Origin: Carnimonas nigrificans ATCC BAA-78
Lineage (GTDB): Bacteria; Pseudomonadota; Gammaproteobacteria; Pseudomonadales; Halomonadaceae
Reading direction: 5' to 3'
Assembly (NCBI RefSeq): GCF_000526695.1
Contig: NZ_JAGO01000018.1
Span: 1 to 64,000, forward strand
DNA length: 64,000 nt
Shown piece after piece: positions 36,516 to 45,804 of the stretch (its first letter is position 1; the number at the start of each line of letters is the position of its first letter). Under the pieces are notes generated by a model that saw only the letters and a list, made by a program, of their open reading frames with translations, was not told the origin of the DNA and made no database searches. The position numbers were made by a program, and so were the translations under genes.

Positions 36516-37126
36516 GCTTAATTACTCCCTGCAGAGTATTCACCATACGCTACCTTTGAGTGTCTGTAGCACGGCAACTTAATTATTAAAGGTACAGGAC
36601 ATTAAAGATCGAAAAGGCAGACGAGGCATCTAGACCTTAGAAGCAAGACTAAAGAATAACTATTTGATTTAAAAAGGAGACTGAGCACTTTCATCAGGCA
36701 TTTCATATGCCTGGTTAATATCTTAAAACAATATTAACGGGCTGGTTCACGTAATAGCGGAAAGACAAGCAAGGCCAAAATGAGAAGCGAGAATACTCAA
36801 TGACAGAGTCGCGATCATTACCTGCCAGATACAGCACCCCGCCCATCAACATCATGGAAGTCGGCTATCCGTGTACGTTAAGGGCAAGCAGGCATATCTG
36901 CGTCGCAAGAGCTGCGTCGCTCTAACGTTCAGCCAGGCAACAGAGAAACAAGAAACAAGAAACAGCAAATCGTCAGCAACAGCACTGCCACTGCGCTCCA
37001 GATACGTTTCAGGTCAGCCCCTTCATACCCATGGATAAACAGGGGGGGCAGCGGTTAACGTGCCATCGCCCCGCGCAGGCCATCTTCCGGCCCGACGGGG
37101 TGCACACCACTTCACAGGGAAGGCGC
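36516..37126. promoter_or_regulatory. Control region upstream of the sugar transporter operon
   Basis: 611 bp without a gene. Two adjacent inverted repeats (CAGGCAT/ATGCCTG, 36695-36713; GTTAATAT/ATATTAAC, 36714-36738) stand in an A/T-rich stretch about 200 bp upstream of the transporter start. They could be an operator for a regulator that is not encoded nearby. No terminator for the gene upstream is here; that lies at 37127-37157. Confidence 0.4.
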
Positions 37127-37157
37127 AAAAAACTGCCGGCGCATCTGGCGTCGGCAG
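37127..37157 (-). terminator. Terminator of the alpha-glucosidase gene
   Basis: Stem CTGCCG/CGGCAG, extended with imperfect pairs, followed on the minus strand by six T, 20 bp after the stop. Confidence 0.8.
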
Positions 37158-37177
37158 CTTCTACTTAACGCGGGTGA

Positions 37178-38854
37178 TTAACCGCGCTGGAACCATATTC
37201 CGGTATTGCCATCGAGCTCGCTATCCGATGACTGCGCATGGCTGGCAGCCAGCACCTTCGCATCATCCCAGGGCAGTTTGACCGCAGATTCGCCGAAATT
37301 GACCATCATATAAACGTCACCGTTACGGGCCAGCAAGGTATCTTCTGCCGGAGCATCCAGCCACTCCAGCTCGCCCTGGCCCAAATGATGCTCAGCGCGT
37401 ACCTCCAGCACCTTGCGATAAAGCGCCAGGGTCGAATCGCTGTCGGCTTCCTCGACATCGACCGCGTAGCGCGCGAATGCCTGCGGTTGTGGCAGCCAGG
37501 TTTGATCACTGGGGCCAAAGCCAAAGGCAGGGGCATCCGCCTTCCAGGGCAGAGGCACACGGCAGCCATCGCGCCCGATCTCTTCACCCTTGGTGCGCCA
37601 GAAGGTAGGGTCCTGACGGTACTTGTCTTCCATGGTGGTGTGTTCAGGCAGCCCCAGCTCTTCGCCCTGATAAATGTACGCCGCTCCTGGCAGGAAGAAG
37701 GTCACGAAGGCGAAGGCGCGCGCACGCTGCAAGCCAAGAGCTTCATCGGGCTGCTCACTGTCGCGGCCGATACCGTTGGGGCGGTCGCCGGGATTGCTCA
37801 AACCGAAACGTGATGTGTGCCGCACGCTGTCATGATTGGACATGACCCAGGTGGTCGGCGCCTTTGCCAATGCGGTCTGCGCCAATGATTCGTCAATCAG
37901 ATGGCGAACCTCGGCGGCATCCCAGTGGGCCAACAGATAGTCAAAGTTGAATGCCTGCTGCATTTCGTCGCTACGAATATAGAGCGCCAGGCGTTCCTGC
38001 GGCTTGACCCAGGCTTCGGCTACCATCATCCGATCGCCATCGTATTCATTGAGCACCTTGCGCCAGTCACGATAGATATCGTGCACGCCATCCTGATCCC
38101 ACATGGGGCCCTGGTTTCCGCCTTCCACCATCGACTGCTGGTACTCTTCATCGAAGTCGGGCAGCCCCTCCTCCTTAACGAGACCATGCGCTACATCGAC
38201 ACGGAAACCATCTACGCCGCGATCAAGCCAGAATCGCAATACCGACTCAAATTCCGCCCGCACTTCCGGGTTTTGCCAATTGAAATCGGGCTGTTTGGTA
38301 TCAAAAATATGCAGATACCACTGTTTCTGCCCTTCCGGACGAGTCCAGGCATCGCCACCAAACACGCTTTGCCAGTTATTGGGCGGCAGCTCGCCATTCT
38401 CGCCTTTACCATCGCGGAACATATAGCGCTCGCGCTCGGGGCTTCCCTCGGGAGATGCCAGCGCCGCCTTGAACCATTCGTGCTCATCGGAGCTGTGGTT
38501 GGGCACCAGGTCCACAAGCACACGCAGACCGGAAGCGTGGGCCTTGTCGAGCATGGCATCGAAGTCATCCAGCGTGCCAAACAGAGGGTCTACCTGACGG
38601 TAATCGGCCACATCGTAGCCGGCATCAGCCTGCGGAGATTTATAAAACGGCGACAGCCAAATCGCATCCACACCCAGCCTTGCAAGGTAGGGCAAACGTT
38701 CGGTGATTCCTTTCAGATCCCCCATGCCATCGCCATTGGCGTCAGCAAAGGAGCGTGGGTATATCTGATAAATGACCGCCGAACGCCACCATTCACTACC
38801 GCTTTTGCTCTGATTGTTCTCTTTGTTACCGCTAAGGATGGATGTTACGGACAT
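37178..38854 (-). CDS. Alpha-glucosidase, GH13 family
   Basis: This 558-residue cytosolic enzyme (no signal peptide) has a TIM-barrel catalytic domain. The four conserved regions are DLVPNHSS, GFRVDVAHG (nucleophile Asp220), MMVAEAW (acid/base Glu280) and VMSNHD (Asp342). The QIYPRSFADANGDG start is typical of GH13 alpha-glucosidases/oligo-1,6-glucosidases. It strongly recalls the Halomonas alpha-glucosidase known for transglucosylation to small alcohols and phenolics. It would split maltose, sucrose or similar glucosides taken in by the adjacent ABC transporter. The start has CAGGAG 9 nt upstream. Confidence 0.92.
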   Translation of the reverse strand: MSVTSILSGNKENNQSKSGSEWWRSAVIYQIYPRSFADANGDGMGDLKGITERLPYLARLGVDAIWLSPFYKSPQADAGYDVADYRQVDPLFGTLDDFDAMLDKAHASGLRVLVDLVPNHSSDEHEWFKAALASPEGSPERERYMFRDGKGENGELPPNNWQSVFGGDAWTRPEGQKQWYLHIFDTKQPDFNWQNPEVRAEFESVLRFWLDRGVDGFRVDVAHGLVKEEGLPDFDEEYQQSMVEGGNQGPMWDQDGVHDIYRDWRKVLNEYDGDRMMVAEAWVKPQERLALYIRSDEMQQAFNFDYLLAHWDAAEVRHLIDESLAQTALAKAPTTWVMSNHDSVRHTSRFGLSNPGDRPNGIGRDSEQPDEALGLQRARAFAFVTFFLPGAAYIYQGEELGLPEHTTMEDKYRQDPTFWRTKGEEIGRDGCRVPLPWKADAPAFGFGPSDQTWLPQPQAFARYAVDVEEADSDSTLALYRKVLEVRAEHHLGQGELEWLDAPAEDTLLARNGDVYMMVNFGESAVKLPWDDAKVLAASHAQSSDSELDGNTGIWFQRG

Positions 38855-39372
38855 GAAAGATTCTCCTGTGCAAAATCATCGCCTGTAGGAAGTCAGTGTT
38901 AAGTGACTGAGTGGGTCATGCGGGGGTATCACACAGCGCGTTTGCCGCCAGTATGTTATTGACTCTGAGGTTCCCTGATGCCACCTCAATTATCAGACAG
39001 CATTGCCGTATGGCTGCCTATTGATCTTTAGTGCCATATCCCCAGCCGTGTCAGCGTTCCTTAAGTATTTGCCAGACAAAAGAAATTTCCTTTCACGGCG
39101 ACTTGAAACATTGCTTAAATCTCGCATTCAATTTCAATACAGATTTATGCGCGCAAAGTGCGTTGGTTATTTTTTATATAACCGGTAACGTTCCATAAAC
39201 GATGGTCAGTCAATTAGCGAAGTGATGACGGCGCTGATTGGCGACAAGGCAGAGATCACCCGCTCGGGGGATTTGCATAAGTTGTGCCGTTATACCCCAA
39301 GAAAGGAGCCTGACCTTGCCTGAATAAAGAGAACACCAGGAGTGCAGAAGTACGGTGAGCATAAGTGCAATA
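38855..39372. other. Gene-poor A/T-rich region upstream of the alpha-glucosidase
   Basis: About 520 bp with no complete gene. The plus strand around 39193-39323 keeps an open frame that reads like coding sequence (ISEVMTALIGDKAEITRSGD...) and ends DLA, without a start or ribosome site. It may be the 3' end of a decayed gene. TTTTTTATATAACCGGTAACG (39170-39190) is A/T-rich and may belong to a promoter. Confidence 0.3.
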
Positions 39373-39504
39373 TCAGCTTGCAGCTCCTTCCCCCGACCCT
39401 GGTTGCGCCATTGACTGAAAGAGTGGGTGCAGATTCTGAGTCGAATGTGCAGCCAACTCATTCAACACATCATTCAACGCATCAAACCCTTCGCCCTTCC
39501 ACAT
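39373..39504 (-). CDS. Possible 43-residue ORF overlapping the end of ugpC
   Basis: In the +1 frame relative to ugpC, an ATG at 39504 opens MWKGEGFDALNDVLNELAAH and runs 109 bp past the ugpC stop. It is amphipathic and amino-acid balanced, unlike most shadow frames, but has no ribosome site and I know no homologue. It could be translationally coupled, or the trace of a frameshifted C-terminal tail of ugpC. Confidence 0.3.
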   Translation of the reverse strand: MWKGEGFDALNDVLNELAAHSTQNLHPLFQSMAQPGSGEGAAS

Positions 39505-40537
39505 CAAAGAAATGCAGGTTTTCTCTTTCAGCTCCCAGATATAGCTGCGCGCTTTCCTCTAAAGGGTGAATACCATCCAGGCGCACGACGATCTGCTCGG
39601 CGATCCCTGCGGCATGACCATACACCAGTGTGTCGGCGCCTAGCGGCTCGACCATCTCGACCTCCAACCTGAAAAGCGCCTGCAGGGGGTCGGTAATGCG
39701 CAGATGCTCAGGGCGTATACCTAGGGTGGCCGCTTTCTCCATAGGCTCGGCGGGCATATCACGTACCAATGGGTGTTTAGCCAGAGGGCTTGTTGTGGCT
39801 TCCAGAGTAATCAGATTCATGGAAGGAGAGCCGATAAACCGCGCCACAAAGCGGGTTGCGGGGCGACTATAAAGCTCCAGCGGCGCTCCGACCTGCTCCA
39901 CCTGACCGCCATTCATGACCACCAGACGGTCAGCGAGGGTCATGGCCTCAACCTGATCGTGGGTAACATAGATCGCGGTGGTGCCCAGGCGTTTGAGCAG
40001 ACGCCGGATTTCCAGACGCATCTGAACGCGCAGCGCAGCATCCAGATTGGAGAGCGGTTCGTCGAACAGGAATACCTTGGGGCTGCGCACAATGGCTCGG
40101 CCCATGGCGACACGTTGGCGCTGGCCGCCGGAAAGCTGGCGTGGGCGGCGTTCCAGCAGTTCCTCAAGCCCCAATAGTTTGGCCGTCTCGCGCACCTTCT
40201 GCTCGCATTCCTGCTTGGGGATACCGCGATTTTTCAGCGCATAGGCCATATTGTCGAAAACCGTCATATGCGGATAGAGCGCGTAGTTCTGGAAGACCAT
40301 GGCGATGTCGCGTTGGGCAGGCTCCTTATCGTTGACGCGAGTGTCGTCAATCCATAGATCCCCTTCCGTAATGCTTTCAAGCCCCGCGATGCTACGCAGC
40401 AGCGTGGACTTGCCACAGCCGGATGGCCCCACAATCACGATCAGTTCGCCATGCGCCACTTTCAGATCAATGCCGTGCAGCGTGAGGTGGCCGTTGGGGT
40501 AACGCTTCTTCAGCGCATTCAATGTCAATGTTGCCAT
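39482..40537 (-). CDS. ugpC: Glycerol-3-phosphate ABC transporter, ATPase
   Basis: This 351-residue MalK-type ATPase has GPSGCGKST, LSGGQRQR, VFLFDEPLSNLD and THDQVEAM in order, then the regulatory domain (LGIRPEHLRI). Its place at the end of the ugpBAE series makes it UgpC. It is distinct from the sugar-cluster ATPase at 33390-34508 and about 20 residues shorter. Confidence 0.92.
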   Translation of the reverse strand: MATLTLNALKKRYPNGHLTLHGIDLKVAHGELIVIVGPSGCGKSTLLRSIAGLESITEGDLWIDDTRVNDKEPAQRDIAMVFQNYALYPHMTVFDNMAYALKNRGIPKQECEQKVRETAKLLGLEELLERRPRQLSGGQRQRVAMGRAIVRSPKVFLFDEPLSNLDAALRVQMRLEIRRLLKRLGTTAIYVTHDQVEAMTLADRLVVMNGGQVEQVGAPLELYSRPATRFVARFIGSPSMNLITLEATTSPLAKHPLVRDMPAEPMEKAATLGIRPEHLRITDPLQALFRLEVEMVEPLGADTLVYGHAAGIAEQIVVRLDGIHPLEESAQLYLGAERENLHFFDVEGRRV

Positions 40538-40567
40538 GCAAATCGTTCCTCGGGTGCGAGAGTGAGG

Positions 40568-41413
40568 CTATTTCTCGCTATCTACCAAACCTTTAACAAA
40601 GTAGCGCTGCATCACGATGATGACGACGACAGGTGGAATCAGGGCCAGCAAGGCCATTGCCGTCACCAGTTGCCACGGCACCAGCGCATCACTGGCTGAG
40701 GCCAGCTGCTTGAGGCTCACCACCACGGTTGTCCAGCTTTGGTCCGTAGTAATCATCAAAGGCCACAGATACTGGTTCCAGCCATACAGGAACATGATGA
40801 CGAAGAGCGCCGCGATATTGGTCTTCGACAGTGGCAGCAGAATATCCCACAGAAATTTCCACGGGCCTGCCCCATCCACCCGCGCGGCTTCCAGCAGTTC
40901 CGGCGGTACGGTAAGAAAGAACTGGCGGAACAGAAATGTAGCGGTGGCACTCGCCATCAAGGGAAGTATCATTCCCGGATAGCTATTGAGCATATGAAGA
41001 TCGGCCACCACCTGATAGGTCGGCACAATCCGCACTTCCACCGGCAGCATCAGGGTCATGAAGATCAGCCAGAAGCACAGCGCACGGCCCGGGAAGCGGA
41101 AGAACACCACGGCATAGGCGGCCAGCATCGAAATCGCAATCTTGCCGAACGCGATACCCAGCGACATCACCAGCGAGTTCAACAGCATGGTAGAAGCGCT
41201 GGCCCCGACGCCGGGAATAGGCTCGGTCAGCACGCTGATGAAGTTGTGCAGTCCTTCGCTACCAAACCATAGCGGCGCAATGCTGGTGTAGAGATCCGTG
41301 CGGGAATGGGTAGCGGCGGTGAGCGCCATCCAGACAGGAAAGAGGAAGGCGATGACCGCAAGGATCAGCAGTAGATGGCTGAACACATCCAGCCCGGGGC
41401 GACGATAGCGCAT
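40568..41413 (-). CDS. ugpE: Glycerol-3-phosphate ABC transporter, permease
   Basis: This 281-residue inner-membrane protein has six helices and the EAA loop LEAARVDGAGPWKFLWDILL. The start overlaps the ugpA stop (TGATG), so the two permeases are translated in concert. The order ugpB-ugpA-ugpE-ugpC is that of the enterobacterial operon. Confidence 0.92.
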   Translation of the reverse strand: MRYRRPGLDVFSHLLLILAVIAFLFPVWMALTAATHSRTDLYTSIAPLWFGSEGLHNFISVLTEPIPGVGASASTMLLNSLVMSLGIAFGKIAISMLAAYAVVFFRFPGRALCFWLIFMTLMLPVEVRIVPTYQVVADLHMLNSYPGMILPLMASATATFLFRQFFLTVPPELLEAARVDGAGPWKFLWDILLPLSKTNIAALFVIMFLYGWNQYLWPLMITTDQSWTTVVVSLKQLASASDALVPWQLVTAMALLALIPPVVVIIVMQRYFVKGLVDSEK

Positions 41414-42288
41414 CAGTAGTGCGCCTTGCGTTCGATATAGCGGAACTGAACCAGTGTCAGGGCGGCCACCAGAATCATCAGAAGGACGGACTGTGCAGCG
41501 CTGTGCCCCACATCCAGACCTTTGAAGCCATCCTCATAGATCTTGTAGATCAACGTTCGCGTAGCGCCGCCCGGCCCCCCGGCCGTCGTGGCATCAATCG
41601 CGCCGAAGGTTTCAAAGAACGCATAGGTGGTGTTGGTAATCAGCAGGAAGAACATGATGGGAGAAAGCAGCGGAAACGTAATCGTCCAGAAGCGCCGCCA
41701 CGGGCCTGCCGCATCAATGGCCGCTGCTTCGAGCAGGCTTTTGGGGATGGCTTGCAGCCCCGCCAGAAAGAACACGAAGTTGTAGCTGACGTGCACCCAG
41801 ACACTGGCAATAATCACCAGCGCGAGCGCCTGCCCGCCATTGATGTGGTGATCCCAATGCACCCCGACAAGCTCAAGAAAGTGGCTGATGCGCCCAAGGG
41901 AAGGATCGAACAGGAAACTCCACAACACGGCAGCCACCGCGGGCGCTACCGCATAGGGCCAGGTCAGGAGCGTGCGATAGAAACGCGAGCCTTTGATGAC
42001 GCGATCTGCCAATACCGCAAGCAGCAGGGCAATGCAGAGTGAAGCCACCGCGACAGACAGCGTGAAGAGAATGGTGACCGTGAACGCCGCAAGGTATTCA
42101 GGGTCATGCAGCACATCAATGAAGTTCTGAAGCCCCGAAAATGTCGAGGCAAGCCCGAAGGGGTCCTGGGTAAACAGGGATTGATAAATGGCCTGCCCGG
42201 CAGGCCAGAAGAAGAACAGGCCGACCACCACCAGCTGCGGCGCCAGCAGCAGCCAGGGGGTAAGGCGTTGATGTTGAAAGGTTGCCAT
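41413..42288 (-). CDS. ugpA: Glycerol-3-phosphate ABC transporter, permease
   Basis: This 291-residue membrane protein has six helices. The EAA loop is LEAAAIDAAGPWRRFWTITF, followed by TTAGGPGGATRTLIYKIYED, a well-known UgpA block. It pairs with UgpE to form the channel. The gap to ugpB is 39 bp. Confidence 0.93.
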   Translation of the reverse strand: MATFQHQRLTPWLLLAPQLVVVGLFFFWPAGQAIYQSLFTQDPFGLASTFSGLQNFIDVLHDPEYLAAFTVTILFTLSVAVASLCIALLLAVLADRVIKGSRFYRTLLTWPYAVAPAVAAVLWSFLFDPSLGRISHFLELVGVHWDHHINGGQALALVIIASVWVHVSYNFVFFLAGLQAIPKSLLEAAAIDAAGPWRRFWTITFPLLSPIMFFLLITNTTYAFFETFGAIDATTAGGPGGATRTLIYKIYEDGFKGLDVGHSAAQSVLLMILVAALTLVQFRYIERKAHY

Positions 42289-42327
42289 GATGTTCCAGCA
42301 ATAATGTCAGCGCAGGCGCTTCATCGG

Positions 42328-43683
42328 TTATGAACGTGTGGCGGTCTGAAAGCGTTTCAGCAACTGATTACCGCGGGTCACGGCGTTATCCAGCCCCTGT
42401 TTGGGGGTTTCCTGCCCGTTGAATACCTTCTCAAGCTCTTCTTCAATGACATCACGGATTTGGGCCATATTGCCAAGACGTAGACCGCGGGAGTTATCCG
42501 TCGGCGTGCCGCTGGTCAGCTGCTTGATCGCAACATCTGTTCCGGGATTCTTGTCATAGAAACCGGACTCCCTGGTTTGCGTGTAGGCTGCTGTGGTGAT
42601 GGGCAAATAGCCGGAGAACTGGTGCCAGTCAGCCTGCACCTTGGGCGACGAGAGATAATGGAAGAAGGCTGCCGCCGCTTTCTGCTTCTCTTCACTCTGG
42701 CCAGACATAACCCACAGGGAAGCGCCGCCAATGATGCTATTCAGCGGTTTATCCATGTGCTTGTCTTTCAACACAGTCGAAGAGTACGGAAGCTGGGCAA
42801 CTTCATAGTCAAAGTTTTTCGCATTGTCACGCACGTTGGCGAGCGACGCAGAGGAAGCTGCCACCACAGCACACTGGCCGCTGTAGAACAGCGACATCGC
42901 CTTGTCGGCACGGCCGCCATAACGGAAGCGATTATCCTTGGACCAATCCGCCAGGCGCTGGACCTGATTCACCACCTCCGGCTCGTTGAGTTCCAGCTGG
43001 GTATCGGTGCCCTTGAAGCCATTGGCATTGCTGGCAAACGGCAGGTTATGGCGCGCGGTGAAGTTCTCGATCATGATCCAGGAGGGCCAGGTCGAGGTCA
43101 TGCCGCAACTGGCCGCGTTGGAAGATACGACCTTCTGCAAGGCATCGTCCATCTCTTCCCAGGTCGCAGGCACCTGCTTGATGCCCGCCTTCTCAAAGGC
43201 ACTGCGGTTGATATAAAGCACCGGCGTTGAGGAGTTGAACGGCAGCGAGAGCATCTTGTTATCAGGCGTCGAGTAGTAGCCCGTCACGGCAGGAAGGAAG
43301 GCGTTGGGATCAAAAGGCTCGCTCGACTTTTCCATCAGCTCATAAACTGGCTCGATGGCCCCCTTGGCCGCCATCATGCTGGCCGTCCCCACTTCGAAAA
43401 TCTGCACGATAGTGGGAGCCTTGTGGGCACGAAAAGCGGCGATGGCACTGGTCATCGACTCACTGTATTCGCCTCGATACACCGGCTTGACCTGGTACTC
43501 GGACTGGCTCTTGTTGAAGTCAGCGGCAATCTGGTTGACCTTGTCATTCAGCGAGCCATTCATGGAGTGCCAGAACTCGATGGTGGTCACCGCATCGGCA
43601 TGGACAGCACCGAAGAGACACATGGCAGCGGTCACTGGGACGCAGGCATGACGAACAATCGACCGAGGATAAAGAGCGCGCAT
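42328..43683 (-). CDS. ugpB: Glycerol-3-phosphate-binding periplasmic protein
   Basis: This 451-residue solute-binding protein has an N-terminal signal (VTAAMCLFGAVHA-DA). UgpB hallmarks are TTIEFWHSMNGSLNDKVNQI, GEYSESMTSAIAAFRAHKAP and GGASLWVMSG, fitting a protein that binds sn-glycerol-3-phosphate or glycerophosphocholine. ATG 43683 has AAGGA 8 nt upstream; an upstream in-frame start (43728) lacks support. A degenerate three-unit Pho box lies about 80 bp upstream, so phosphate starvation probably induces the operon. Confidence 0.93.
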   Translation of the reverse strand: MRALYPRSIVRHACVPVTAAMCLFGAVHADAVTTIEFWHSMNGSLNDKVNQIAADFNKSQSEYQVKPVYRGEYSESMTSAIAAFRAHKAPTIVQIFEVGTASMMAAKGAIEPVYELMEKSSEPFDPNAFLPAVTGYYSTPDNKMLSLPFNSSTPVLYINRSAFEKAGIKQVPATWEEMDDALQKVVSSNAASCGMTSTWPSWIMIENFTARHNLPFASNANGFKGTDTQLELNEPEVVNQVQRLADWSKDNRFRYGGRADKAMSLFYSGQCAVVAASSASLANVRDNAKNFDYEVAQLPYSSTVLKDKHMDKPLNSIIGGASLWVMSGQSEEKQKAAAAFFHYLSSPKVQADWHQFSGYLPITTAAYTQTRESGFYDKNPGTDVAIKQLTSGTPTDNSRGLRLGNMAQIRDVIEEELEKVFNGQETPKQGLDNAVTRGNQLLKRFQTATRS

Positions 43684-44028
43684 TCCGATTCCTTTTAGGA
43701 TCCCTTTGGAAGAGAGGACAAGAGGCAAACTGGCTCCACTCTATTAACCATCCATGAAGGTTATGTGTCGCTTTTGTGCCATCTTTATGACGCAGGGCAA
43801 TCGCGCCATGAAGCCCTATAGGCTGACGGAATATAGACTGGGCAGGAAATAGCGCCCTCGGTAGGCGGGCGGGACTGGCGCAGGGAGGGACTCCTGCGGC
43901 ATCGTCACTCTTGCAGGCACGGCGGCTGCCTGCACCAAACAGCACCTCCGGCTGCCGGTATTCGGCTCCGGAGGGAAGTTAAAACACGTTATCTTTCAAT
44001 CAATTGGATAAAACCAGCAACCGCTTTC
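43684..44028. other. Intergenic region between puuA-like gene and ugpB
   Basis: 345 bp without a gene. It contains the ugp promoter and the Pho-box-like repeats (43761-43793). No terminator with a T run was seen after the PuuA-like gene. A short reading across 43544-43945 is in the wrong frame for ugpB and was dismissed. Confidence 0.45.
43761..43793 (-). promoter_or_regulatory. Degenerate Pho box upstream of ugpB
   Basis: On the minus strand three 11-bp units follow each other (GCGTCATAAAG, ATGGCACAAAA, GCGACACATAA). PhoB half-sites have the form CTGTCATAAAn with 11-bp spacing, so the periodicity fits and the match is partial. ugp is a Pho regulon operon in Escherichia coli. Confidence 0.5.
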
Positions 44029-45459
44029 TCACGCCTGCTTCAATAACCACTCCAGCTCCAGCGTAGTAATTTCGCGCTCGAAGCGATTCAACTCGTCTTC
44101 CTTGCACAGTCGATAACTCTCAATGAAGGAGTCGCCAAGGTACTGTTTTAGCGCCGTACCTTGTGCCAGCCGTGCCAGCGCATCGCCTTCGCGAATAGGC
44201 AAGGGAATACCGGGGCTATCGAGGCCGTTACCTTCAATGGGTGCCGGTAATTCCAGCGGGTTATCCAGCCCGTACAGCACCGATGCCACCAGCGCTGCCA
44301 CCACCAGATAAGGATTGGCGTCGGCACCGGCCACGCGATGTTCGATGCGATAGTCACGCTGACCACTGCACGGAATACGCAGCGCCACCGTGCGGTTGTT
44401 ATGCCCCCAGCTGGCCTGGGTTGCGACATACATGCCTGGCTGGAAGCGACGGTAGGAGTTTACATTGGGCGCGAACAGCGCCATCGACTCGGGCATCAGC
44501 GCCAACATACCGGCCAGCGCCCGCTCCATGATGCGAGTATTTTCGAGATCGCCATCACTCAGCACATTATTGCCCTCGTCATCCACCAGACTGATGTGGA
44601 TGTGCATGCCGTTACCGGCATGTTCGCTGTAGGGTTTTGCCATAAAGGTAGCCTGCAAGCCATGACGCTCGGCCACCTGACGAATCAGGCGCTTGAGCAA
44701 CAGCGCATCGTCACAGGCTTTCAGCACATTTTCAGAGTGGTGCAGGTTGATTTCGAACTGACCCGGCGAGGCTTCAGCGACCGCCCCTTCTGCCGCCAGC
44801 CCCTGTTCGGCGGCCAGACGATCAATTTCTTCCAGTACGCATGAGAATTCATCAAGGTTATCCAGCGAATACACCTGCGCCTGCTCGCTGCGTTCATTGG
44901 TAGTAGGAGAACATGGCGGTTGCAGCGCGCCATCATCGGAGCGCTGGCGGTCCAGCAGATAAAACTCAAGCTCGACCGCCACCACAGGATACAGCCCGCG
45001 TGCTTTAAGCTGCTGCCAGACATGTGCCAGCACATTGCGCGGCTCATGATGATAGGGCGAGCCATCTTCTTCCTGCATGGTCAGCAGTACCTGTGCATTG
45101 TGCTCAGGGTCCGTTGCCACTGGCACCAGCGTGCCCGGCAGCGGTTTGCACAGCAGGTCAGGCTCGCCGACATCCAGCCCTAGTCCCGTCTCCTCCACTA
45201 CATTGCCCAATAGGTCCATGGCGAAAATGGAGGAAGGCAGATAACACCCCTGATCCAGCTTTCTGACGGCATCCATAGGAAGACGCTTGCCGCGGAAGAT
45301 GCCATTCAGATCGGCAAGCAGTACGTCAACATGGCTAGTGGCAGGGTGTCGCTCAAGATAGCGAGCCATTTCCTGCTCGAAACTGCCGGTGGGTTCAGGA
45401 GCTTCCTGCTCCTTCGACATGGCAGCAGGGGCGCTGACCACTGATGAACTTGATGGCAT
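44029..45459 (-). CDS. puuA: Gamma-glutamylputrescine synthetase (glutamine synthetase family)
   Basis: This 476-residue GS-type ligase joins glutamate to a polyamine such as putrescine with ATP, the first step of the Puu route. The GS core shows VAVELEFYLLD (metal ligands), EASPGQFEINLHHS, GNGMHIHISL (His of the n2 site), RRFQPGMYVATQASWGHNNR and the R-I-E-H-R-V-AGADANPYL block. The DVLLADLNGIFRGKRLP start is typical of PuuA/PauA, and the adenylylation tyrosine region of GlnA is absent. The other puu genes are not here, so the exact amine substrate is uncertain. Start 45459; Met at 45420 is possible. Confidence 0.85.
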   Translation of the reverse strand: MPSSSSVVSAPAAMSKEQEAPEPTGSFEQEMARYLERHPATSHVDVLLADLNGIFRGKRLPMDAVRKLDQGCYLPSSIFAMDLLGNVVEETGLGLDVGEPDLLCKPLPGTLVPVATDPEHNAQVLLTMQEEDGSPYHHEPRNVLAHVWQQLKARGLYPVVAVELEFYLLDRQRSDDGALQPPCSPTTNERSEQAQVYSLDNLDEFSCVLEEIDRLAAEQGLAAEGAVAEASPGQFEINLHHSENVLKACDDALLLKRLIRQVAERHGLQATFMAKPYSEHAGNGMHIHISLVDDEGNNVLSDGDLENTRIMERALAGMLALMPESMALFAPNVNSYRRFQPGMYVATQASWGHNNRTVALRIPCSGQRDYRIEHRVAGADANPYLVVAALVASVLYGLDNPLELPAPIEGNGLDSPGIPLPIREGDALARLAQGTALKQYLGDSFIESYRLCKEDELNRFEREITTLELEWLLKQA

Positions 45460-45804
45460 GACAGCTCTCACTCTCGTTGTTTTTTGGAAAAAATAAATTC
45501 CAATTAACGCCAGCATAGAGCGCATCGCGAGTATCACACAAGCACAAATTCGACTAATTTACGGCCTCTGGATCACTAGCGCCTGAATATAAATGGACGA
45601 TATTTATTCCAATACAGGTCGCTTTTCATCGTCACAGAGAGAGCCATTCCCCGCCGCGGAGCCTATCAGTGCGTGCCGCTTTCTATCATCCTCTTCATCC
45701 CTGCTTTGGAATAAATGTACAAACAGCCACCCTCGTGTAGGATGTAAGCCTTCCAACAACAACAAATTGTGGCTTACTCCTCTCCCGCAATAGAGACGCT
45801 GTTC
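45460..45804. promoter_or_regulatory. Divergent control region puuA / gltP
   Basis: 345 bp without a gene between the divergent starts. Three copies of a related A/T-rich motif are seen: AATAAATTCCAA (45492-45503), TATTTATTCCAA (45601-45612) and, inverted, CATTTATTCCAA (45706-45717). They may be operator sites of one regulator acting on both genes. The regulator is not encoded in the window. Confidence 0.45.

Noticed and set aside
37901-38902. 333-residue open frame antisense to the alpha-glucosidase
   Set aside because: Shadow; all GH13 motifs are on the minus strand.
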